Assembly: GCA_016720825.1 (NCBI GenBank)
Contig: JADKJV010000027.1
Span: forward strand, 1-64,000
Direction: 5' to 3'
From: Chitinophagaceae bacterium
GTDB lineage: Bacteria > Bacteroidota > Bacteroidia > Chitinophagales > Chitinophagaceae
DNA: 64,000 nt
Of this stretch, positions 19,202 to 26,722 are shown in pieces. Position 1 is the stretch's first letter; every line of letters begins with the position of its first letter. Both the position numbers and the translations under genes were made by a program. The notes under the pieces were generated by a model, which had not been told where the DNA came from, searched no databases, and saw nothing but the letters and a program-made list of their open reading frames with translations.

Positions 19202-20473
19202 TCAGGATAACTCCAGCACCGTGATTTCAGGCAGTATGCCCACCCGGCCCGGATATCCGAGAAAGCCAAATCCCCGGTTTACATATAGTTTCTGGCTTCT
19301 TGTACCTCCTTCCGCTTTCTCCTGTTCATACAAGCCAGCCCATTCTTTATAAACATACTGTACGGGACTCCATTTAAAACCCGGAATCTCCACCCCGAAC
19401 TGCATCCCATGGGTATGGCCCGACAGCATCAGGTCAACGTCCTGGTATTTGGTCACCACCTCTGCCTGCCAATGGGAAGGGTCATGGCTCATTAAGATTT
19501 TAAAAGGCAGGTTTTCGCTGCCTGCATAGGCCCTGGGCATATCTCCATATTTTGGAAACCTGGCTTTCGAACTCCAGTTTTCGATGCCGATCAGGGCGAT
19601 CTTATCTCCACCCCTTTCCAGCACCACATGTTCATTGATCAGCAGGCGCCAGCCCAGTTCGGCATGGATGGCTTTGAGCCGCTCGTGATTAGCGGTCTTT
19701 TCAGCCGCTGTAGGGAACTGTGTATAATCCCCGTAATCATGGTTACCCAGCGTGGAATACACGCCCATCGGGGCTTTTAACCGGCTGAAAACATCCATAT
19801 AATCGTCCATTTCATCCGCCAGGTTATTGACCAGGTCCCCGGTGAAAAGGATGAGGTCAGGCTTTTCATCGAGGATTTTCTGCACCCCTTTCATCACAGC
19901 AGCTTTATTATTTAAACTGCCTGAGTGGATATCTGAAATCTGCACAATCTTTATCCCTTTGAAACCTGCAGGCAAATGGTCATACACCAGCGGGATCCGC
20001 TTCACCTGGTAATTATACTTATTACGGAATCCATAGATCAAAGTGCCGAATAAGCCACCACCAAACAGCATACCGGCCCAGCTCAGGAATACAGAACGGG
20101 AAATATATTCCCCGGCAGCTGCCACCTCCCCCTTGTCTTTATTGAAAAACAGCTTTCCGGCTACCCATTGGATCAGCCTCCGCAGGTCATCAATGATAAA
20201 AAAGAAACTGGCCACCAGCTTGGCAAAAAACAAACCAGCCAGGATCGCAAAAATGGTACTCTTCGTAAAACGGGCCTGCTTTTCAAAATGCAGGTAAGGC
20301 AGGAGTATCAGCAACAGAATGGCACCGGCTGAAATCGTCCAGTAAATAGTATATATGATGATTTTTGTACGGTGGCTGGCTGACTGGCTGACGACCTTTA
20401 AAGACTGGAAAAAGTAGAAATCCAGGAGAATCATGAAACCCAGGAGTATCCACCAGAAAGGAGAATTTCGCAT
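19202..20473 (-). CDS. Membrane metallophosphoesterase (YkuE/YaeI-like)
   Basis: About 423 residues. Four N-terminal membrane segments (residues 1-150) precede a calcineurin-like metallophosphoesterase domain. The metal-ligand motifs are in order: VQISDIHSGS, LFTGDLVNN, STLGNHDYGDY, LMSHDPSHW and LMLSGHTHGMQFG. YkuE/YaeI relatives act on phospholipid or UDP-diacylglucosamine headgroups at membranes; the substrate here is not known. I chose the ATG at 20473 (MRNSPFWWILLGFM) because the residues encoded upstream of it are not hydrophobic or conserved in character. It is divergent from parA, 139 bases away. Confidence 0.88.
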   Translation of the reverse strand: MRNSPFWWILLGFMILLDFYFFQSLKVVSQSASHRTKIIIYTIYWTISAGAILLLILLPYLHFEKQARFTKSTIFAILAGLFFAKLVASFFFIIDDLRRLIQWVAGKLFFNKDKGEVAAAGEYISRSVFLSWAGMLFGGGLFGTLIYGFRNKYNYQVKRIPLVYDHLPAGFKGIKIVQISDIHSGSLNNKAAVMKGVQKILDEKPDLILFTGDLVNNLADEMDDYMDVFSRLKAPMGVYSTLGNHDYGDYTQFPTAAEKTANHERLKAIHAELGWRLLINEHVVLERGGDKIALIGIENWSSKARFPKYGDMPRAYAGSENLPFKILMSHDPSHWQAEVVTKYQDVDLMLSGHTHGMQFGVEIPGFKWSPVQYVYKEWAGLYEQEKAEGGTRSQKLYVNRGFGFLGYPGRVGILPEITVLELS

Positions 20474-20611
20474 ATAATTAGACAAATTTAACCGGCAGGC
20501 CGTTGTATTTTTGCAGCCCGGATGAAAAATGGGCAAAACTTAATTTTGTGTTCCCGTTTTCAGTCGGCAATTTTACCACTAACAAGCAATCTTTCAAGAA
20601 GTTTCCGGCAA

Positions 20612-21415
20612 ATGGCAAGAATTATCGGTGTAGCAAATCAAAAAGGCGGTGTAGGTAAAACAACCACTGCTATTAACCTGGCGGCCAGTTTTGCCGTGCT
20701 GGAGTATAAAACCCTGCTTGTTGATGGCGACCCACAGGCCAACAGTACGACTGGTGTGGGCTTTGACCTCCACAACATCACCCAAAGCCTGTACGATTGC
20801 ATGGTGAATGGCACCCGCGGTAAAGACGTGGTGCTGAAAACCGAAATCCCCTACCTCGATTTAATGCCCTCCCACATTGACCTTGTGGGTGCAGAAATAG
20901 AAATGATCAATTACCCCAGCCGCGAAATGGTATTGAAAAATATGCTCGATCCGCTGCGGGATGAATATGATTTTATCATCATTGACTGTTCTCCTTCATT
21001 GGGGCTGATCACCGTCAATGCACTCACGGCTGCTGATTCAGTAGTCGTACCCGTTCAATGCGAATTTTTTGCACTGGAAGGTTTGGGCAAACTGCTCAAC
21101 ACTATCAAAATTGTTCAAAGCCGTCTCAATACCGCCCTCGTTATCGAAGGCATCCTGATGACTATGTACGATGGCCGTCTCCGTCTCTGCAACCAGGTTG
21201 TGAGCGAAGTACGCCGCCATTTTGAAGACATGGTCTTCAGCACCATCGTTCACCGTAACGCCCGTCTCGCCGAAGCCCCCAGCACCGGCAAACCCGTCAT
21301 ACTGTATGATGCCACCAGCAAAGGCTCCATCAACTACCTCAACCTGGCCAAGGAAATCCTGCAGAAGAATGATATGACGAAGATGAAGAACGAGGAGAAG
21401 ATACTTGAAATCTAG
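20612..21415 (+). CDS. parA: Chromosome-partitioning ATPase ParA (Soj)
   Basis: A 267-residue ParA/MinD-type ATPase that drives chromosome origin segregation with ParB. It starts MARIIGVANQ and has the deviant Walker A KGGVGKTTTAINLA, LLVDGDPQANST and the Walker B-like IIIDCSPSLGLITVNAL. The ATG at 20612 is the family start; upstream codons are spurious. ParB lies downstream, but separated by 347 bases of repeat-rich sequence rather than the usual tight spacing, so the two may not be simply cotranscribed. Confidence 0.96.
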   Translation: MARIIGVANQKGGVGKTTTAINLAASFAVLEYKTLLVDGDPQANSTTGVGFDLHNITQSLYDCMVNGTRGKDVVLKTEIPYLDLMPSHIDLVGAEIEMINYPSREMVLKNMLDPLRDEYDFIIIDCSPSLGLITVNALTAADSVVVPVQCEFFALEGLGKLLNTIKIVQSRLNTALVIEGILMTMYDGRLRLCNQVVSEVRRHFEDMVFSTIVHRNARLAEAPSTGKPVILYDATSKGSINYLNLAKEILQKNDMTKMKNEEKILEI

Positions 21416-21762
21416 CCGGTCGTTTTAAGTCATTAGTCTTAGTCACTGGTCTTTAGTCAATACAGTCTTAGTTTGGAATTTGGAATTTGGGATTTGGAAT
21501 TTGGAATTTGGCTATTGGCAATCAGGCTCTTCAAACTTTCAGACTCCCTGTTTGAATTTTGACTTTTGACTTTTCAAGTCCTCATTTAGCCTTTTAAGCT
21601 TCCCGACTAACGCCTAAAGACCAACGACCTGCCTACCGGCAGGCAGGCTAACGACTAATTCTCCAGTTCACGTGGTAAAATATTACATTTGCCGTCCGGC
21701 TGAACATTTCACGAACCGCTAACTGTTAACGATCCCCCGCCCGGGCCAGGGCAATTTTGATC
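21416..21762. repeat. Repeat-rich parA-parB intergenic region
   Basis: No gene is seen. An outer imperfect inverted repeat links 21427-21454 (TCATTAGTCTTAGTCACTGG words) with 21611-21660 (CTAAAGACC...AACGACTAATT). Inside are five near-tandem TTTGGAATTTGG words (21471-21511), a GACTTTTGACTTTTCAAGTC stretch and a CCTGCC-TACC-GGCAGG hairpin at 21628-21643. The parB promoter must lie in the last 100 bases. Confidence 0.65.
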
Positions 21763-22680
21763 ATGTCAACACCAAAGCAGAATAAAGAAAATCTGGGCAA
21801 AGGCATTCGGTCCCTTTTGCAGAGTATTGATGCTGATTTAAAAACCAGCAGCGGCACCCTTAAAAGTTCTGTGGTTGAGAATGCCACCAGTACCATGCGC
21901 ATTTCACTGGAAGAAATTGAAACCAATCCCAAACAGCCCCGCCGTGATTTTGACGAACAGGGTTTGCAGGAACTGGCCCAGTCAATCCAGATGCATGATA
22001 TTATACAGCCTGTTACTGTATCAAAACTTCCCTCCGGTAAATACCGTCTCATCTCCGGTGAAAGAAGGCTCCGTGCTGCAAAAATTGCCGGCTTAAAAGA
22101 TATCCCGGCTTATATCCGCCAGGCCAATGATGCACAATTGCTGGAACTGGCCTTGCTTGAAAACTTACAACGCGAAGACCTCAATGCGATGGAGGTTTCC
22201 CTGAGTTATAAAAGGATGATGGATGAACTGGAATACACCCAGGAACAGGTGGCTGAAAGAATGGGTAAAGACCGGAGCACCGTCGCAAATTTTATCCGTC
22301 TCCTCAAACTGCCGCCGGATATCCAGCTGGCTGTACGAAGCGGTGAATTAAGCATGGGTCATGCAAGAGCATTGATTAATGTTGACACTGTAGACAAACA
22401 ACTTTATATTTTTAAAGAAATCAGGGATAAAGGCCTTTCTGTAAGACAAACAGAAGCCCTGGTCCGCAATCTCTATAAAGAAACTGGTGGTGTTAAAAAA
22501 ACGGCAAAAACACATTTGCCCCCTGCATTGCAGCGGATAGAAGATAAATTAGCATCTCATTTCAGTACCAGGGTGAAGATCAGGCATAGCCGGAATGGCA
22601 GCGGACAATTAATCATAGATTATTACTCTGCCGAAGAGTTCAATAATATTCTTGATAAACTGGATGCGCCGCTTGATTAA
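21763..22680 (+). CDS. parB: Chromosome-partitioning protein ParB
   Basis: A 305-residue ParB/Spo0J CTPase and centromere-binding protein that loads on parS and works with ParA. The N-terminus KENLGKGIRSLLQ is the ParA-interaction type. The CTP-binding ParB domain has NPKQPRRDFDEQGLQELAQSI and box II GERRLRAAKIAG. The helix-turn-helix region has TQEQVAERMGKDRSTVANFIRLLKLP and MGHARAL. A C-terminal dimerisation segment follows. I start at ATG 21763 in MSTPKQNKENLG, rather than the TTG two codons upstream. The gene is complete and leads directly into the DUF5683 gene. Confidence 0.95.
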   Translation: MSTPKQNKENLGKGIRSLLQSIDADLKTSSGTLKSSVVENATSTMRISLEEIETNPKQPRRDFDEQGLQELAQSIQMHDIIQPVTVSKLPSGKYRLISGERRLRAAKIAGLKDIPAYIRQANDAQLLELALLENLQREDLNAMEVSLSYKRMMDELEYTQEQVAERMGKDRSTVANFIRLLKLPPDIQLAVRSGELSMGHARALINVDTVDKQLYIFKEIRDKGLSVRQTEALVRNLYKETGGVKKTAKTHLPPALQRIEDKLASHFSTRVKIRHSRNGSGQLIIDYYSAEEFNNILDKLDAPLD

Positions 22681-22708
22681 TCACCCCTTCATCCGGAATA
22701 AAAAATTC

Positions 22709-23341
22709 ATGCAGGCGATTGTACAAAAACTGTTGTTGATTCTCATTTTCTCTGCCGGGCTGTCTTCTTTAGCAGCTGCACAGCAACCCGACAGCACTAT
22801 CAGGCGGGTACCTGAAGACTCCCTCATGAAAACGGAAGAACCCAAAGCGAAAAAAGATTCGGTGGTAAAACCACACAGTCCAAGGGTTGCCGCGATCCGC
22901 TCTGCCCTGGTGCCCGGACTCGGACAGATCTACAATAAAAAATACTGGAAGCTTCCGATTGTTTACGGCGCCCTGGGTGCCTGTACCGGAATCTTCGTTT
23001 ATAATTTCGGGAATTATAAAGACACCCGTTTCGCTTACAAAGTGAAGTACAACATGCGGGTGAATCATACCGATTCTGCCCTTTTCAGCCTGATCAAACC
23101 GAAACTGAAACCGTTGAGTGAGGAATCACTCCGTTTTTACAGGAACCAGTTCAGGAGGGATATAGATTATTCAGCCCTGGCCTTTTTACTGCTCTGGGGA
23201 CTGAATGTGCTGGATGCCACAGTGGATGCCCACCTGCACAATTTTGATGTGGGTCCCGACCTGGGTTTCCACTTCAAAGCCGGTTACAGTGATATGGCCA
23301 AAACAAACGGGATCAGCCTTGTTTGGAAAATCGGTAAGTGA
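22709..23341 (+). CDS. DUF5683 membrane protein
   Basis: A 210-residue protein of the DUF5683 type, characteristic of Bacteroidota. ATG 22709 gives a signal peptide (LLLILIFSAGLSSLAAAQ), a Ser/Lys-rich linker, then the domain start PRVAAIRSALVPGLGQIYNKKYWKLPIVYGALG, two hydrophobic segments and LWGLNVLDATVDAHL. Its function is unknown; its position between parB and dapB is, as I recall, conserved across the phylum, which suggests a link to chromosome or cell-cycle genes, but that is guilt by association. The start lies 28 bases after the parB stop. Confidence 0.87.
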   Translation: MQAIVQKLLLILIFSAGLSSLAAAQQPDSTIRRVPEDSLMKTEEPKAKKDSVVKPHSPRVAAIRSALVPGLGQIYNKKYWKLPIVYGALGACTGIFVYNFGNYKDTRFAYKVKYNMRVNHTDSALFSLIKPKLKPLSEESLRFYRNQFRRDIDYSALAFLLLWGLNVLDATVDAHLHNFDVGPDLGFHFKAGYSDMAKTNGISLVWKIGK

Positions 23342-23386
23342 TCTCCCTTAACTTTACGTCATTCTTTTACACCATACACAAATCTT

Positions 23387-24103
23387 ATGCGTATTGCCCT
23401 GATCGGTTATGGGAAAATGGGAAAAGCGATTGAAGAAATCGCCTTACAGAAAGGTCATACAATCAGCATCCGTATTGACCAGCCCAACCTCCATGAATTC
23501 ACTGCTGAATTTTTAAAAGATACTGATGTGGCTATTGAATTCACCGGGCCGCACAGCGCATTTGAAAATATCAGCAAATGCATTGAGCTCGGTATCCCGG
23601 TTGTATCCGGCTCCACCGGCTGGACGGAGAAACTGGATGAAATCAAACAACTGAATGCGGCTAAAAACAGCGGACTGATCTGGTCCAGCAATTTCAGTGT
23701 AGGTGTAAATGTGTTTTTTGAAGTGAATAAAAAACTGGCCGCATTAATGGCCCCGCATCATGAATACGAAGTGATCGTGGAAGAAACGCATCACACCCAG
23801 AAAAAAGATGCACCCAGCGGCACTGCCATTACACTCGCTGAACAGGTCATGGAATCTGTTAAAAGGAAAAAACAATGGGTGAATGAAATCAGCGACAACC
23901 CGGAAGACCTTGAAATTATCAGCCAGCGGGTTGACCCTGCACCGGGCACACACCAGATACGCTATTCATCCGTTATTGATACAATTGAAATCACCCATAC
24001 GGCACATAACCGAAAAGGATTTGCCTCCGGCGCTGTACTGGCCGCTGAATTCCTGGCCGGAAAGAAAGGGTTTTACACTATGAAGGATGTGCTTCACCTC
24101 TGA
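23387..24103 (+). CDS. dapB: 4-hydroxy-tetrahydrodipicolinate reductase DapB
   Basis: A 238-residue cytoplasmic enzyme of lysine and diaminopimelate synthesis that reduces 4-hydroxy-tetrahydrodipicolinate with NAD(P)H. The Rossmann motif RIALIGYGKMGKAIEE is at the start, EFTGPHSAFENI and GIPVVSGSTGW follow, and the catalytic region ETHHTQKKDAPSGTA lies near residue 133. It ends HTAHNRKGFASGAVLAAEFLAGK, as expected. Length is normal for the Bacteroidota form. Only three bases separate its stop from the TPR gene, so cotranscription with the sensor genes is possible. Confidence 0.96.
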   Translation: MRIALIGYGKMGKAIEEIALQKGHTISIRIDQPNLHEFTAEFLKDTDVAIEFTGPHSAFENISKCIELGIPVVSGSTGWTEKLDEIKQLNAAKNSGLIWSSNFSVGVNVFFEVNKKLAALMAPHHEYEVIVEETHHTQKKDAPSGTAITLAEQVMESVKRKKQWVNEISDNPEDLEIISQRVDPAPGTHQIRYSSVIDTIEITHTAHNRKGFASGAVLAAEFLAGKKGFYTMKDVLHL

Positions 24104-24106
24104 TCC

Positions 24107-25081
24107 ATGAAAAAAATACTGGCTGGTCTTTATTGTTTGTTATCTGTTTCCCTGGCGCAGGCCCAGCCTGTACCTGACAGCCTGCGGAAAATAATTAACG
24201 AGAGCGAAAAATACCCGGTTAAAATAAATGCATGGATAGAACTGCTCAGCTGGTATGAATTAAAAAGTTTTGACACCACCATAGATGAAGGCAACCGTGC
24301 CATGGAACTGGCCCGCGCGTTCGACGACTCTCTGCACATTGCCATGGTGCGCCACCACATGGGAATCGCTTTTTATTTTAAAGGGGAATATGATGAAGCA
24401 GCGCGTCAGTATTTCGCTGCAGCAGCAATCCTCGAAAAAAAGCCCGATGCCAAAAAAGAACTGGCCCATGTATATAATGAAATGGCCAAACTGTTCCGCA
24501 AAACCCGCGATCTCAACCAGGCCATGATCCATTATGATAAAGCAGATGCTTTATTCAGGGAACTAAAAGATTCAATTGGTTTGTCCATGATCTTAAACGA
24601 ATCCGGCGTTGTGTATGAATACCGCGGTGAATACAAAGAAGCCCTGCGCCGGTATGTATCCTCCCTGCACCTGGCCGAAGCAAGGGGCGATTCACTGGGT
24701 GTTTCCTATTCAGTTAGCAATATTGCCGGCGTATACGTATTACAACAGCAGTTTGATGAAGCTGAAGCTTATTTACTACGGGCACTGCGCATCCGCCAGA
24801 TACTGAAAGACCCGTTTGCCATCGCATTAACCTATACGGATCTCGGCGCTTCCATGAACGCCAAAGGCGATTATGCCAAAGCTATCCGGTACCTCACCCT
24901 CAGCAACGAGATGGCAGAAAAAATGAATTACCCGGAACTGCAATCCAACAATTACAACGAGCTGGCATCTGCCGCAGAAAAACAAGGCGACTTTGAAGCA
25001 GCACTCAATTTCTACCGGAAAAAAACATCGTTGAGTGACAGCTTATTCAGCATTGAAAAAACCCGGCAGATATCTGCGTAA
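24107..25081 (+). CDS. Exported TPR sensor portion of a histidine kinase (probably broken)
   Basis: A 324-residue protein with a signal peptide (MKKILAGLYCLLSVSLAQAQ) and six or seven tetratricopeptide repeats, for example AIRYLTLSNEMAEKMNY and AALNFYRKKTSLSDSLFSIE. In complete relatives, such as the protein at 39656-41596, these repeats are followed by a coiled linker, a transmembrane helix and the kinase. Here the frame stops at 25081 just after IEKTRQISA, and the kinase continues six bases later in another frame. One added base would fuse them but would still leave no membrane helix, so a segment of roughly 70-80 codons seems to be missing. Confidence 0.8.
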   Translation: MKKILAGLYCLLSVSLAQAQPVPDSLRKIINESEKYPVKINAWIELLSWYELKSFDTTIDEGNRAMELARAFDDSLHIAMVRHHMGIAFYFKGEYDEAARQYFAAAAILEKKPDAKKELAHVYNEMAKLFRKTRDLNQAMIHYDKADALFRELKDSIGLSMILNESGVVYEYRGEYKEALRRYVSSLHLAEARGDSLGVSYSVSNIAGVYVLQQQFDEAEAYLLRALRIRQILKDPFAIALTYTDLGASMNAKGDYAKAIRYLTLSNEMAEKMNYPELQSNNYNELASAAEKQGDFEAALNFYRKKTSLSDSLFSIEKTRQISA

Positions 25082-25086
25082 AATCA

Positions 25087-25728
25087 GTGCTGGATGCAGA
25101 GGAAAAAGAAAGGCAGCGGATTGCCAAAGACCTGCACGATGGTGTAGGCCAGCTCATGAGTGCCGCTAAAATGAATTTATCAGCCTTTGAATCTGAAATT
25201 ACATTTACTGATCCCGGGCAGGCAGAAGATTTCAGCAAGATCATCGGACTGGTGGATGAAAGCTGCCGTGAAGTAAGGAATGTTTCGCATGTGATGATGC
25301 CCAACGCACTCCAGAAAAATGACCTTGGCATGGCCGTCAGGGAATTTGTTGACAAACTCCACCACAAAAACCTGGCAGTACACGTTTATACAGAAGGACT
25401 GGAAAACAGGATGGACTCCACCACCGAAACACTCATGTACCGTGTTATCCAGGAATGTGTGAATAACGTAATCAAACATGCCGGCGCCACCAACCTGGAT
25501 ATTTCACTGGTACGCGACCCGCTAACTTTCAGCGGAACGATTGAAGATAACGGCCATGGATTTGAAGTAACGGATGATGTAAAAAACAATGGCATTGGCT
25601 TGAGCAATATCAAGTCGCGCATTGAATACCTCCGCGGCAGCCTGGACCTGCAAAGCTCACCCGGCCGCGGCACGCTGGTTGCTTTTCATATTCCCCTAAC
25701 GCCAAAACCAGCTAAAACAGAATCCTGA
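25087..25728 (+). CDS. Histidine kinase catalytic portion (HisKA_3 + HATPase)
   Basis: A 213-residue kinase module. The dimerisation/phosphoacceptor helix EKERQRIAKDLHDGVGQLMSAAKMNLSAFE carries the phosphorylated His of the NarL/DesK (HisKA_3) class, and the ATPase lobe has the N-box VIQECVNNVIKHAGAT and G1/G2 boxes IEDNGHGFEV and NNGIGLSNIKSRIEYLRG. The first available start is GTG 25087. It directly follows the exported TPR part in another frame, with no membrane helix between. It could be translated as a soluble kinase, or be the far half of a damaged gene. Its likely partner regulator begins at 25833. Confidence 0.85.
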   Translation: MLDAEEKERQRIAKDLHDGVGQLMSAAKMNLSAFESEITFTDPGQAEDFSKIIGLVDESCREVRNVSHVMMPNALQKNDLGMAVREFVDKLHHKNLAVHVYTEGLENRMDSTTETLMYRVIQECVNNVIKHAGATNLDISLVRDPLTFSGTIEDNGHGFEVTDDVKNNGIGLSNIKSRIEYLRGSLDLQSSPGRGTLVAFHIPLTPKPAKTES

Positions 25729-25832
25729 TTTAACAATCCTGAAACAGTCGCCGGGAAAACCGGGCTGATAAAAATCACGTCAGGCTAAAGAACTCCTTTT
25801 ACAGGATTTACACTATTTTCACCATCACCAAC

Positions 25833-26471
25833 ATGAACAAGAAAATCAGCCTGGCATTAGTAGACGATCACCAGATTGTGATTGACGGGCTCCTGGCTAT
25901 GCTCCGGGGTCACGAACAGTTCCATTGCACTTTTGCCACTACCAACCCTGCGGAAGTCATGATCCGGCTGGAAAAAGAGCCAGTGGATATCCTCATGACC
26001 GATATCATGATGCCCGGCATGACAGGCGATGAGCTCAGCAAACAGGTTCGTAAAAAATTCCCTTCCACCCGCATACTCGCATTATCCATGAGCGGCCAGG
26101 GCGACCTGGTGAATGAAATGATCAACGATTCAGACATCAGCGGTTATGTACTGAAAAATATCAGCAAACAGGAACTGATCCTCGCCCTTGAAAAAATTGC
26201 AGCAGGCGGTATTTATTTCAGCGAAGAAGTAATCTCCGAACTCCGCAAATCAAGCGAAAGGAAAAAACAAAAAGAAGAAGCACATCTTACGGCACGGGAA
26301 ATTGAAATCATCTGCCTCATCGAAAAAGAATATAACAACAAACTAATCGCTGATACACTTTTCATCAGCGAACGGACGGTGGAAACACACCGGAAAAATA
26401 TCTTCCGTAAAACGGGGACGAATACGGTGATAGGGTTGGTGAAATATGCATATGAGCATAGGTTGATATAA
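25833..26471 (+). CDS. NarL/FixJ-family response regulator
   Basis: A 212-residue two-component regulator. The receiver domain has LALVDDHQIVIDG with the acidic pair, the phospho-acceptor Asp in VDILMTDIMMPGMTG, and a conserved Lys in GYVLKNISKQELI. A LuxR-type helix-turn-helix follows with LTAREIEIICLIEKEYNNKLIADTLFISERTVETHRKNIFRKTG. It sits 105 bases after the kinase module and is almost certainly its partner. Target genes are unknown; a CACAAAG repeat follows. Confidence 0.92.
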   Translation: MNKKISLALVDDHQIVIDGLLAMLRGHEQFHCTFATTNPAEVMIRLEKEPVDILMTDIMMPGMTGDELSKQVRKKFPSTRILALSMSGQGDLVNEMINDSDISGYVLKNISKQELILALEKIAAGGIYFSEEVISELRKSSERKKQKEEAHLTAREIEIICLIEKEYNNKLIADTLFISERTVETHRKNIFRKTGTNTVIGLVKYAYEHRLI

Positions 26472-26722
26472 GAATACATTTTACCACAAAGTGCACAAAG
26501 GATTTTCCCGTGCTAAATTGAAATGGCTCATAGGTTTGAACATTTCCTTTAATAGAATACCCAAATAGATCACAAAGCAACAGCTGAAGCTGTTGAACCC
26601 TAAAGATTGTGCGTTCCAGAAAGTGTGCACAGATTAAGGACTCCTTTGTGAACTTTGTTCACCCTTTGTGTCCCTTGTGGTAAAAACTCAAAAAACCGTA
26701 ACTTCCCCTACACACTTTTCTT
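26472..26722. repeat. CACAAAG-family palindrome with an inner perfect inverted repeat
   Basis: Arms 26483-26502 (ACCACAAAGTGCACAAAGGA) and 26643-26685 (CTTTGTG...CTTGTGGTAAAA) are inverse copies of the same word set seen near lon. Between them, 26578-26595 is CAACAGCT-GA-AGCTGTTG, a separate perfect 8-base inverted repeat. No gene is seen. Confidence 0.7.

Noticed and set aside
21660..21680. TTCACGTGG as a parS site near parB
   Set aside because: Only the central CACGTG fits; the outer bases do not match TGTTNCACGTGNAACA.
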